Shown piece by piece: positions 14,916 through 22,503 of a stretch of DNA of 28,021 bases (the first letter of the stretch is position 1; each line of letters opens with the position of its first letter). Origin of the DNA: a virus. The translations under genes and the position numbers were made by a program. Under the pieces are notes generated by a model, which saw only the letters and a list, made by a program, of their open reading frames with translations, searched no databases and had not been told where the DNA came from. The stretch covers positions 1-28,021 of the IMG/VR virus record IMGVR_UViG_3300023119_000093, one strand, 5' to 3'.

Positions 14916-16697
14916 TTAGAAAATTATTTTACTAGGTACGTGAATGTCCACATCATGAAGTTGACCATTCACACCTGCGTAACCTGCGCCTGAGGCGAAA
15001 ACATCACCTTTATCTGTAAGAACATGAAAAGACCAATAAGGTTGCCAGGTTCCTCCATAATTATGATATATGTATCCGGTATGAGTTGCTTCAACAATTT
15101 TATCGTTACCTACAGGATAATAAGCATTATCATATCCAACATAATCATCATTTGCAGGTTCGCCTACCCGTGTGGAACTAGCATGTCCTAATCCTCGCCA
15201 ACCTTCGTAATTACAACCTGTTGTCCACACACGACCATCTTTTGTCAAGGCATATCCCATTGAATTAAGATTTGACTTATACCAAGTGAATTCCTTAATA
15301 TTATCATTCCAATATGTGTTGTCGAGTTCATAGATAGGATTTGTATCCCAATCAACAGGTCCAGTTGGTGTGCAGTGGTTGCCCGGCCAAGGCGCTTGTC
15401 CCCAGCGATTTGGTCCACGATAAATCCAACGACCATCTTTTGTTCTTGCTATTGCCATTGGCCAAGCACCATTACCAAACCAAATATTACTAATATTTTG
15501 TCCTGTTTTATAAGACTCATTATGAATGGAATGTGACCAACTTGCTCCAGGTGAACCCCAACTTTCACCATCATGGGAGTCACTTCTGTGATAGAAATCA
15601 CCATTCTTAAATAGTATTCCTACCATAGCATAATAGTTATTATTGCTTGTATGGCGATAACAACCAACAGCGGAAAACTCATGAACTTTGTCAGGTAAGA
15701 ACAAAACTCTATTAAATTCAGTTGTAGAATAACCTAAGAAATTTGCCTTAGAATGTCCTACGGTCCATAAGTTATCATCTTCATCAATCATACCAGTTAC
15801 GTAATATCCATCTGAAGAAATTTTCTTGATTGGATGTTCGGCTGTGAATGGTATAAGTGCGGCTTGGTATCTTGTTCCACCACCTCGTCCTTGAATACCA
15901 TGAGGATTATCTTGCCCCCAGGAATATACTTTCCCAGATTCAGTTAAAGCGAAGTAAGTATCATAACCCCATTTTCCAATTTCAGCAAAGCAAAAAACAT
16001 CTTTAACTTTTTCATTACCAATTGGAGTTCTTTCATTCAGATTGACCATTTGTCTTTGATGGCCTTGATCTTCATTTTTTGTTGCGCCACCATAATGAAA
16101 TTGATGACCTGCTCCCCAAAGTTGACCATCACGGTCTATACAATGAATGGAAACATGTCTCGTCATTGTTTTTACAATTGGAGGTGTTCCTTTTGGGAAA
16201 TTAATTCGTGTTGGTGTATAATCACCAGTGGCGGTAGTATTATCTTTGGGACCCTGCCCTGTCAAATTATAAGAATTATTCCACCCCAAAGAACGAACAG
16301 AACCATCCCACATAACATAAGATATATAGTGGTGATTATGCCAGAAATTACCACAACCACCCATAAATCCATAATCAGATGATTTAGGTATAGATGAGAG
16401 TGCTTTGACTTTAGTTCCATTACGGTCATAGGGATGTTCAAAATTTACTTCACCGTTGCGAACATATAAAAATTCTCCGGGAAATCCAGAAACAACAGTA
16501 GAATCACCACCAACAATAATTTCACCTTTTGAAATTGCTTCGACTTGACCTCTGGCAAAAATCTTAAATGATTGTGTATCTCGTTCATAAGCAAAGGCCG
16601 CACCATCTTTATAGACAACATCTTTGTCTTCATAATCAATTGATTCAGAATAGGGACCTCGCCAACGATATCCTAATTTTTTGTAATCTATATGCAT
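14916..16697 (-). CDS. Divergent RCC1-like propeller tail protein (593 aa)
   Basis: Same plan as the gene at 13147 but more divergent. The N-terminal module is GYRWRGPYSESIDYEDKDVV (9-28). The body has eight degenerate RCC1-like cores, including VRSLGWNNSYNLTGQG, LWGAGHQFHYGG, VYSWGQDNPHGIQGRG, LWTVGHSKANFLGY, WIYRGPNRWGQAP, VWTTGCNYEGWRGLG and VFASGAGYAGVNGQ. It is notably rich in Trp, Tyr and His, which suits sugar binding. The same repeat count and N-terminal module in adjacent genes indicate tandem duplication followed by divergence. A role in receptor recognition is inferred. Confidence 0.82.
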   Translation of the reverse strand: MHIDYKKLGYRWRGPYSESIDYEDKDVVYKDGAAFAYERDTQSFKIFARGQVEAISKGEIIVGGDSTVVSGFPGEFLYVRNGEVNFEHPYDRNGTKVKALSSIPKSSDYGFMGGCGNFWHNHHYISYVMWDGSVRSLGWNNSYNLTGQGPKDNTTATGDYTPTRINFPKGTPPIVKTMTRHVSIHCIDRDGQLWGAGHQFHYGGATKNEDQGHQRQMVNLNERTPIGNEKVKDVFCFAEIGKWGYDTYFALTESGKVYSWGQDNPHGIQGRGGGTRYQAALIPFTAEHPIKKISSDGYYVTGMIDEDDNLWTVGHSKANFLGYSTTEFNRVLFLPDKVHEFSAVGCYRHTSNNNYYAMVGILFKNGDFYHRSDSHDGESWGSPGASWSHSIHNESYKTGQNISNIWFGNGAWPMAIARTKDGRWIYRGPNRWGQAPWPGNHCTPTGPVDWDTNPIYELDNTYWNDNIKEFTWYKSNLNSMGYALTKDGRVWTTGCNYEGWRGLGHASSTRVGEPANDDYVGYDNAYYPVGNDKIVEATHTGYIYHNYGGTWQPYWSFHVLTDKGDVFASGAGYAGVNGQLHDVDIHVPSKIIF

Positions 16698-16700
16698 TTT

Positions 16701-17195
16701 TTATACTACCATTACTAGGTTATTGTTAATGAGTTGAAAACTTGCTGCTCCGACCATCCAATTTTCTTCTTCTTGTAGACTAACTTGATCAGCCGCTTCA
16801 GCAGTATACCATTCGAGTTCTGAATCACCTGATAAAAGCGATAGACGATAGAATTGTGAAGGTGTTGAACTTCCACCAGAACCCGCACCAATCACACTAG
16901 GTCCAAGAGTAACATTATCAAGAACTGTTGTGCCTCCAGACTCACTTAGAATACTATCTCCACCACTGCTTTGAATTGTATCGGCATCAGGTAACGAAAT
17001 CAGAGGTAATAAGTCATTTCGTATATCAGCAAGTGAATTATAGATATAATCAAGATTGTTCCAAGTCTGAGAACCATCACCAATCTTTACTTTGCCGGTG
17101 TCTGTTTCAAAACCGAATTCTCCGGGGTTTAGAATCGGATCGTGATTTACCCAATCATTTGATGGACCCCTTCTTACTTGAATTAAACTAGCCAT
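16701..17195 (-). CDS. Mtd-N-like tail protein (164 aa)
   Basis: The first 52 residues match the N-terminal domain of phage major tropism determinant-like fibres: IQVRRGPSNDWVNHDPILNP, GEFGFETDTGKVKIGDGSQT and WNNLDYI. This module is a frequent attachment domain at the N-terminus of fibres. The rest (60-164) is Ser/Gly-rich linker then beta-rich. There is no C-type lectin domain or reverse transcriptase nearby, so no sign of a diversity-generating system. AAGGAG lies before the ATG. Confidence 0.82.
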   Translation of the reverse strand: MASLIQVRRGPSNDWVNHDPILNPGEFGFETDTGKVKIGDGSQTWNNLDYIYNSLADIRNDLLPLISLPDADTIQSSGGDSILSESGGTTVLDNVTLGPSVIGAGSGGSSTPSQFYRLSLLSGDSELEWYTAEAADQVSLQEEENWMVGAASFQLINNNLVMVV

Positions 17196-17221
17196 GTTAT
17201 AACTATCTCCTTTTGTATTTG

Positions 17222-17644
17222 TTAGCTATGGTCTTGAACTACAGTACCACCATCAATATTTAATAATTCACTTGCGAATACAGAATCAGGCTTACCACCA
17301 TCAACATATCCGAAATAAGCATCTGAATAACCTATAGCTCCGGTTTCAATTGGGTTTGAAAAACGAAAACCACCCAAACCATCTGCTGTTAATACTTGAT
17401 TTTCATTTGCTGTATCTACATTTGTTAAATTCGCTATCTGATTCATCATGAAATTTAGATAAGTATTCGCTGAAATCGTTTCTGCAGTTAGCTTATCAGT
17501 GACAGTAATATTTTGTCTTGTGACAGAAAGCCGACCATCCGCAGTAATGAGGTCGCCGGATGGACCAGTAATTTTACCCACAATATGAATACCCGCATTT
17601 GCGGTCAACTCTTGTAAACTGTCTACTTTAAGTATACTAGCCAT
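17222..17644 (-). CDS. Tail-fibre-like protein (140 aa)
   Basis: Starts MASILKVDSLQELTANAGIH, an N-terminal pattern (ILKVDxxQ...GI) also seen in degraded form in the protein at 18763 (VLIVDEIQAPEGSEGIRL). The middle is low in charge and rich in Thr/Asn (QIANLTNVDTANENQVL), and the end reads ELLNIDGGTVVQDHS. No enzyme motif. It begins about 35 bases after a CTAAATAC motif in a 57-base gap, so it may open a new late transcript. Confidence 0.7.
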   Translation of the reverse strand: MASILKVDSLQELTANAGIHIVGKITGPSGDLITADGRLSVTRQNITVTDKLTAETISANTYLNFMMNQIANLTNVDTANENQVLTADGLGGFRFSNPIETGAIGYSDAYFGYVDGGKPDSVFASELLNIDGGTVVQDHS

Positions 17645-17679
17645 GAAATTATCTTTTTATAAGTGATGATTATTATTTT

Positions 17680-17687
17680 GTATTTAG
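17680..17687 (-). promoter_or_regulatory. Possible late promoter motif (CTAAATAC)
   Basis: In the 57-base gap before the gene starting at 17644 the - strand reads GCTAAATACAA. It shares TAAATA with the motifs at 10803 and 20533, and its distance to the start codon (35 bases) is close to theirs. This gap is one of the few long ones in the right arm. Confidence 0.35.
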
Positions 17688-17701
17688 CTTCTTTTATTTT
17701 C

Positions 17702-18346
17702 TCAAACGATTGTTAAAGTTCCTTTTAACGTAATGATTCCATCAAGTGTTATTGGTCCAACCATCATTGCATTTTCATCTTCACTGATATGCATATCACT
17801 TCGAATTTTGTTTGGTGTTGAAAACATTGGATGAAATGCTTTTTCTGTTTTTGAATTATGTGCTGAACTGCGGAATCCATGAGCAATAATTTCAATAACA
17901 ATCACATCATCTTGCTCTCTTTCACTCATAGTTATTGTCTTATTTATGTAATCAATATCAAAATCAGTCTCTGAAATACGAAGACCATTTAGATAAACAT
18001 TGATTCTTTCACCACCAGTTATTGACATCTTCAATTGAAATAATGTTTGACCTTGAGCCGCTGTAAATGTTTCTCTTGAATAAGAGGATCTGGCTAAATC
18101 TGTCACACCATTTGTGCCATACAAATCAACAGTATCACCAACTTCAGGTGGTTGAACAAATTCAATAAAATTACCATTCGGATCAATAAGATAATCTTCA
18201 GTCTCTTTGAGCTTGATACCATTCATAAAAACAAGAACAGCATTACTTTCATATTGAATACCAAATGCTCTTCTTGTTCCATCTCCACTGTATACTTTAT
18301 GTTCTTGTAACCTCTCAACAGAAGGTTGATTTCCAATAAACGGCAT
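17702..18346 (-). CDS. IGN-type tail-fibre protein with duplicated domain (214 aa)
   Basis: Starts MPFIGNQPS, the M-x-x-IGN N-terminus shared with the genes at 18348 and 23021. Two copies of a beta-sandwich-like unit follow: the first (about 18-77) with RAFGIQYESNAVLVFMNGIK, the second (about 92-152) with TLFQLKMSITGGERINVYLN and GLRISETDFDID. The C-terminus VGPITLDGIITLKGTLTIV matches the end of the protein at 23021 (AGPITIADGVIVTVP...). Such proteins are common in marine T4-like phages. Structural role is inferred. Confidence 0.78.
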   Translation of the reverse strand: MPFIGNQPSVERLQEHKVYSGDGTRRAFGIQYESNAVLVFMNGIKLKETEDYLIDPNGNFIEFVQPPEVGDTVDLYGTNGVTDLARSSYSRETFTAAQGQTLFQLKMSITGGERINVYLNGLRISETDFDIDYINKTITMSEREQDDVIVIEIIAHGFRSSAHNSKTEKAFHPMFSTPNKIRSDMHISEDENAMMVGPITLDGIITLKGTLTIV

Positions 18347-18347
18347 G

Positions 18348-18761
18348 TTATGATCCTGTTAAAGTTGCTACTTGGTCTTCAAGAGCTTGAAGTCGGTCTA
18401 AAATATTTGCGAAATCTGCAACATCAATACCTGCGATTTTACCACCAACAATATGAACATCTGTTCTTTCAAGAATATTACTGATTGGTAAATTATAACC
18501 AATGATTTCAATTTGGTCTGTTGGTGCGATTGTCAATGTAGTTGTAGCTATACGAACATCTACTCCGTTTTCTGCTACATAAGTATCTGCCATCAAATAA
18601 GTTCCGTTGACAATAACAGATACATTACCTGGAGAATATCTCACATAGAAGGTGCTGAAGCCCGCATTTGTGGTTGTGTCCGCATTTGACCCTAAGAGTT
18701 TTTGATGGTCAATTGTTGATGTGGGAAGTATTGTTTTGTGAGTGTTTCCAATAAAAGGCAT
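18348..18761 (-). CDS. IGN-type tail-fibre protein with C-terminal coiled coil (137 aa)
   Basis: Starts MPFIGNTHKTILPTSTIDHQ, then one beta unit (50-95, VSVIVNGTYLMADTYVAENG) like those in the neighbouring 17702 protein. It ends in a short coiled coil, NILDRLQALEDQVATLTGS (about 119-137), very like the end of the protein at 20281 (LQNRVTALEGS). Coiled-coil ends of this sort usually help trimerisation. It is separated by one base from the next gene. Confidence 0.75.
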   Translation of the reverse strand: MPFIGNTHKTILPTSTIDHQKLLGSNADTTTNAGFSTFYVRYSPGNVSVIVNGTYLMADTYVAENGVDVRIATTTLTIAPTDQIEIIGYNLPISNILERTDVHIVGGKIAGIDVADFANILDRLQALEDQVATLTGS

Positions 18762-18762
18762 A

Positions 18763-20238
18763 TTAGAATAAAAGTAGTTTGTTAACGTAACTTACATGAT
18801 TTCGACGATTATCACTATAAGGTGAGTAGTCTTCATGAACCCAACCATAATCATTGCGATAGATTCCTAAGTAAGCACCATTTTGCGGTGCTGCCCAAGC
18901 ATATTTTGGAGCGTTATATGATTCATTGAACCATAAAACTTTGTCAGCATTTTTGACAACATTACCATAAGTGTAGAGAAATATCCAATTTTTCTTTTCA
19001 TTACTTTGAAATAGATGGTCATTTAGATTATTTTGACCACTCGCATTAACGTGCGGCCAATGTGCAATCATATCAATTACTTTACCATAATGAAGACTAT
19101 CAATACCACCAATTGTCATCAAAACCCAACCTGCTCTTGGTGTTTCTGGATCAAGCATTTCTGGCACATATAAATGAGCGCCTCCAATCCAAAAGCCTGG
19201 CATGTGTAAACTACCTGAACCTGCTGACCGTATTGCTATATGAATTTCTTGAAGTTTCTTTGTTGTCTGTGGTGGAACAAATTGCTGATTTTGATCATTC
19301 TCAGCACGAACACCAGGACCCAAAGTTGTATTGTCCATTTCATAACCAAGAAATATATTCGCATCATTTGCATCATAAACTGCTTCTACATCATGCGAAG
19401 TACTTGAAGTTCCCTTGAGAGCAGACATTGGAATTACTGAGTCTGGTATAGTTCCTTCATAGAAATCAAGTTTAGTTAACGCAATTGAGTTATTCGCAAT
19501 CTTTGATTTTTCAAATGAAAGTTCAATTGAATCAGTAGGTATATTGACTTTTTCAAAATCAATTGAACCATCGGGTATCACTACGGCATCAATTGAAATT
19601 GATTGATTTGGTATGTTAATCTTGCTTAGTTCAATCGCATTGTTTGCTATGGTAAGTAATGAATAATCAATTGAATTGTTTGCAATTTCGATATGATCTA
19701 ATGTAAAACTTTTATGAGGTATGTCTAACTTATCAAATGTAATTTCATTATTCGCAATTGATATTCGGTCATAATCAATTGATGCCTCAGGTATGATAAT
19801 ATGATCTAATGTAAAGCTTTGAGATGGAATATTGATTCGATCGAGTTCGATCTCATTTTCATTGATTGTAATTTTATCATAAGGTACAGGTGCTAAACGA
19901 TTAGGTAAGATTGAAAAGAGAGGAACTGTAAGTTTAGCAAAGGGAATTTGACCATCGTTAACTGTTACTTTGCTGTAGGGAATTTGTGTCATCTTATCGG
20001 GTGTGACAAATCCCGCAGGCATCTCTTCTAATTTTGAGAATTTTAACGCACCATCTGGTATATCAAGTTTCGAATATGGTATTGAACCATCTTCGAATGA
20101 ACTGAATCTTGTGTGAACATTGCCGGACACGGCATCCAGAAGTGAAGCACCTTCAGATGAGAGTAGGGGTGCCTTTAGACGAATTCCCTCAGAACCTTCA
20201 GGAGCTTGTATTTCATCTACAATTAGAACACCGGCCAT
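18763..20238 (-). CDS. Tail-fibre protein with dodecapeptide repeats (491 aa)
   Basis: Three zones. The N-terminus (1-47) has VLIVDEIQAPEGSEGIRLKA. The shaft (48-258) is built of 12-residue units of the form IxxxSIxxxxIx, such as IPEASIDYDRIS, IANNEITFDKLD, IPHKSFTLDHIE and IPDGSIDFEKVN; eleven successive units from 125 to 258 are regular, except one of 14 residues, and looser units precede them. The C-terminal head (280-491) is Trp/Tyr/His-rich and unique in the window (WIGGAHLYVPEML, WAAPQNGAYLGIY, HEDYSPYSDN) and likely binds the receptor. Alternating hydrophobic residues suggest a beta-helical or triple-stranded fibrous fold. No enzyme motif. Confidence 0.82.
   Translation of the reverse strand: MAGVLIVDEIQAPEGSEGIRLKAPLLSSEGASLLDAVSGNVHTRFSSFEDGSIPYSKLDIPDGALKFSKLEEMPAGFVTPDKMTQIPYSKVTVNDGQIPFAKLTVPLFSILPNRLAPVPYDKITINENEIELDRINIPSQSFTLDHIIIPEASIDYDRISIANNEITFDKLDIPHKSFTLDHIEIANNSIDYSLLTIANNAIELSKINIPNQSISIDAVVIPDGSIDFEKVNIPTDSIELSFEKSKIANNSIALTKLDFYEGTIPDSVIPMSALKGTSSTSHDVEAVYDANDANIFLGYEMDNTTLGPGVRAENDQNQQFVPPQTTKKLQEIHIAIRSAGSGSLHMPGFWIGGAHLYVPEMLDPETPRAGWVLMTIGGIDSLHYGKVIDMIAHWPHVNASGQNNLNDHLFQSNEKKNWIFLYTYGNVVKNADKVLWFNESYNAPKYAWAAPQNGAYLGIYRNDYGWVHEDYSPYSDNRRNHVSYVNKLLLF
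19465..20097 (-). repeat. 36-bp coding repeats for a fibre shaft
   Basis: Codons for the 12-residue repeats of the 18763 protein. The regular block (19465-19866) holds eleven units, and looser units extend to 20097. Units alternate between IANN- and IP-type starts. DNA identity between units is lower than protein pattern identity, so these are old repeats under selection at the protein level. Confidence 0.75.
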
Positions 20239-20280
20239 TTATTCCTCAATATAAATTTTACTTGTTTACCAAATAACATG

Positions 20281-20502
20281 TTAACTTCCTTCCAGGGCAG
20301 TAACTCGATTTTGTAAATCTTCAATCATTTGTCGAAGTTCAGATAAAGGATCGATACCACCAGCTGTCTTACCATCATGAATACGAATTTCACCGGTTGG
20401 TTCATGGTCTTCATTTGTGACCATAGAAATCACTCCTTTTTCGCCAGTATATGTTTCATGGTCAGAGGAGGTTCCTCGAAGGTGTTTGATTATATTTCCC
20501 AT
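20281..20502 (-). CDS. Short Mtd-N-like/fibre N-terminal protein with coiled coil (73 aa)
   Basis: HLRGTSSDHETYTGEKGVIS and EIRIHDGKTAGGI resemble a shortened Mtd-N module (R-G-T ... G...G-E-I-R-I-H-D-G). The rest (52-73) is a coiled coil, ELRQMIEDLQNRVTALEGS. It looks like a fibre N-terminal adaptor with a trimerisation helix but no head. It may pair with another protein or be the remnant of a longer fibre. It begins 30 bases after a TAAATA-type motif. Confidence 0.72.
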   Translation of the reverse strand: MGNIIKHLRGTSSDHETYTGEKGVISMVTNEDHEPTGEIRIHDGKTAGGIDPLSELRQMIEDLQNRVTALEGS

Positions 20503-20532
20503 AGTGTCTTTTATAATTGTTGAATTTACTTA

Positions 20533-20542
20533 TTATTTATCT
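20533..20542 (-). promoter_or_regulatory. Possible late promoter motif (AGATAAATAA)
   Basis: Identical over ten bases to the motif at 10803-10812, and likewise overlapping the upstream gene's stop codon. It lies 30 bases before the start codon at 20502. It is followed by an AT-rich leader. Resembles a T4-like late promoter core. Confidence 0.45.
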
Positions 20543-20693
20543 ATTGAGAAATGTATACAATCACTGTAGCAGCAAAAACGAAAAGGTATGAAAAGACAAA
20601 CACACTGATTACTTTTGGATGAAAAAGTTCTTTGCGTGTGAATAAACTCTGAAAGAGTCGATAGTCATTCCAGAGTTTATTTTTGATACTCAT
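20541..20693 (-). CDS. Small membrane protein inside the fibre run (50 aa)
   Basis: Starts with ATG at 20693 overlapping the previous stop (ATGA) and ends at TAG 20541-20543. The N-terminal half is basic (MSIKNKLWNDYRLFQ, FTRKELFHPK). The C-terminal half is one transmembrane helix (VISVFVFSYLFVFAATVIVYI). A membrane protein is out of place among fibre genes; it could be an accessory lysis or holin-like protein, but there is no family match to say so. Confidence 0.65.
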   Translation of the reverse strand: MSIKNKLWNDYRLFQSLFTRKELFHPKVISVFVFSYLFVFAATVIVYISQ

Positions 20694-21244
20694 GATGATA
20701 GGTAAATAAAGTTTAATTGATGGTAATTACCAAGGTAGAGTTGTGAACTACCATTGGTATATAGACCCATAGCAAATGTATCACCAACTTCTCCTTCTAA
20801 AAGCCAATTACCTGTAAGTGTTTCATAATTGCGAGTAGCCTGGTGTAAACCATGACACCATTGAGAGGAAGGATACCAAGTACCATTTCTGTATGGTTTG
20901 AAATAAGCATAATTATCAACAACGCCAGCTGTGTTTATAAAAAGTGAACAGAGGCAAAGATATTTTCCAGACAATGGTACTGTATAATCTCCTGTGCTAA
21001 TATTATATCCATTATGTGTGTCTATTACAATTTCTTGTAGTTTAATCCGAGTACCTGCGTGAGTTGTATGTGCGGAGCCATTATGCCGAACAGCAAGTAT
21101 TGGACGATTGAATTCTTCAAAATGTTCAGAAGTTGCCTTTGCGATAGTCGACATATCATGATTGAATTTCAATTCACCACTGTCTGACTTGATTGAGTAG
21201 TTGTTTGGAAATTCAATTCCTGATGAACCATGAATTTTGATCAT
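20690..21244 (-). CDS. C1q/TNF-like jelly-roll fibre head (184 aa)
   Basis: An ATG at 21262 would give six more residues, but I choose 21244, where ATGA overlaps the upstream stop. After MIKIHGSSGIEFPNN (an N-terminal adaptor-like segment), residues about 50-182 follow the C1q-like jelly-roll plan: AVRHNG, IDTHNGYNISTGDYTVPLSG, KYLCLCSLFINTAG, NYAYFKPYRNG, GEVGDTFAMGLYTN and LNFIYLSS at the end. Such domains are typical trimeric receptor-binding heads. It sits directly after a chaperone-like gene. Confidence 0.78.
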   Translation of the reverse strand: MIKIHGSSGIEFPNNYSIKSDSGELKFNHDMSTIAKATSEHFEEFNRPILAVRHNGSAHTTHAGTRIKLQEIVIDTHNGYNISTGDYTVPLSGKYLCLCSLFINTAGVVDNYAYFKPYRNGTWYPSSQWCHGLHQATRNYETLTGNWLLEGEVGDTFAMGLYTNGSSQLYLGNYHQLNFIYLSS

Positions 21245-21570
21245 ACCGGCTCCTCTGGCCAAGTGACGTTTTCTGGATCTTGTTCTGTAATATCTCGAAG
21301 TGCCTGACGATACTCAAGCCATGCTGCTTGGTCATCACCGGGATAATCAATTGTGGCACGCCAATCTGTTGCCGTCAATCGACGGTCTCTTTCTTCTCTC
21401 AATAGTCGAAGTGGTTCGGCTGCTTCGAGTTCAGCAATCTTGTTTTGAATTTCTTTTTCACTTGGCTTAGTTATATCTCCTTCCCAAAAAATTTCACCAT
21501 CTCGAACTGTGAAAACTGCGCCAGGGCGTAACTCAACTAAGGCTTCTGGTAAAAAGTTATGTTTTATCAT
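21241..21570 (-). CDS. Tail-fibre assembly chaperone-like protein (109 aa)
   Basis: The chaperone core is near-canonical at 52-108: EPLRLLREERDRRLTATDWR, YPGDDQAAWLEYRQALRDIT and TWPEEPV. The N-terminal part (1-45, LPEALVELRPGAVFTV) would contact its fibre partner. It lies between fibre genes at 21567 and 20690, overlapping both by four bases. Like other family members it probably assists folding of an adjacent fibre. Confidence 0.82.
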   Translation of the reverse strand: MIKHNFLPEALVELRPGAVFTVRDGEIFWEGDITKPSEKEIQNKIAELEAAEPLRLLREERDRRLTATDWRATIDYPGDDQAAWLEYRQALRDITEQDPENVTWPEEPV

Positions 21571-22130
21571 TGTTGAAATACCATTCCATATACTTGAATA
21601 TTTTGACCACCACCACCTTCTGTAGCACGAACAATTCCACCATCACCTGACCTAAAAATTGGCGTAAGAGTGAAGGGATTTGAATAGTCAGTGATTGACC
21701 AATCTGCTGGTGTATAAACATATGAATAAGAAAGAGAACATGGATGAGCAGTAGCTGAAATCTCTGAACCAAAGAAAGCAAGACCCTGAGAACTATCAGA
21801 AAAATTAGTAATGCTTCCGTCTGAATTTAACAAACCCCAGGAGTAAAAAGACATGTTGCTACTACTACCACTATGCTTATTTGGTCCTCCACCTGAGATA
21901 TTGACTAAAACTTTATTTGTTGAATTTAAGGTAAATGACAATCGAAGTGAGGAATTGATTTCAACAAAATTTTGGCTGCTTGTCGATATATCGCCACCCG
22001 AATACATTTCATGTTTTAGCTGAATCACATGCCCAGCAGGAAATGAAACATTGCCTGTCAATGCTCCATTTGACATCATCACATTGTCTTCTAAGTCCCG
22101 TATCTCTTTGATTCGCAAAGCACTAGGCAT
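21567..22130 (-). CDS. Tail-fibre protein with FPAGHVIQ module (187 aa)
   Basis: N-terminus ALRIKEIRDLEDNVMMSNGA then LTGNVSFPAGHVIQ (to residue 37), nearly the same as in the 22500 protein. The remaining 150 residues form a beta-rich head with an aromatic stretch (SFYSWGLLNSDG) and end VYGMVFQQ. Heads of the two paralogues differ, indicating a shared stem with exchanged heads. Overlaps chaperone-like genes at both ends. Confidence 0.78.
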   Translation of the reverse strand: MPSALRIKEIRDLEDNVMMSNGALTGNVSFPAGHVIQLKHEMYSGGDISTSSQNFVEINSSLRLSFTLNSTNKVLVNISGGGPNKHSGSSSNMSFYSWGLLNSDGSITNFSDSSQGLAFFGSEISATAHPCSLSYSYVYTPADWSITDYSNPFTLTPIFRSGDGGIVRATEGGGGQNIQVYGMVFQQ

Positions 22131-22503
22131 TTGGTACCTCCGGCCAGTTTACATTGGTCAATTGTCCATTCTCATCCAATTGAGGATCACTGTTTGATGG
22201 CAAGTCTCTCAACGCTTGACAATATTCATACCATTCTTGTTTTGGTTCTTGGTCAATACGAAATCTCCAATCTGTTTCAGCAAGTAGCCGATTGCGTTCT
22301 TCTTTTAATAGTCGCATTGGTTCGGCTGCTTGGAGTTCTGCGAATTTTTCTGAAACTTCAGACCAAGTAATTGACCATTCGTTTGGATTTTTACTTCTAT
22401 TTTGTGTAAATCCCTTATTAAATTCTGTTTCAGTTAATCCGTTCCCTCGGAGAGTCCAGTTTTTTACCTTTAAACTCTCCAGCACATCAATTATCGTAAT
22501 CAT
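22123..22503 (-). CDS. Tail-fibre assembly chaperone-like protein (126 aa)
   Basis: Core at 60-122: AEPMRLLKEERNRLLAETDW, QEWYEYCQALRDLPS and NGQLTNVNWPEVP. It is closest to the copies at 21241 and 23703, which share RLLAETD or LTNVNWP. The N-terminal 50 residues are different from the other copies, as expected if each copy is specific for its own fibre. It overlaps the fibre genes on either side. Confidence 0.82.
   Translation of the reverse strand: MITIIDVLESLKVKNWTLRGNGLTETEFNKGFTQNRSKNPNEWSITWSEVSEKFAELQAAEPMRLLKEERNRLLAETDWRFRIDQEPKQEWYEYCQALRDLPSNSDPQLDENGQLTNVNWPEVPNA

Noticed and set aside
16701-17195. Diversity-generating retroelement around the Mtd-N-like gene
   Set aside because: No reverse transcriptase, no template repeat and no C-type lectin variable region were seen in the window.
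19062-19418. Open + strand frame of 118 codons opposite the repeat-fibre gene
   Set aside because: Antisense shadow; Leu/His/Gln-rich low-quality protein and no ribosome binding site.
19465-20097. CRISPR-like regular repeats
   Set aside because: The period is 36 bases with no unique spacers, and it is fully explained by the 12-residue protein repeats in one frame.
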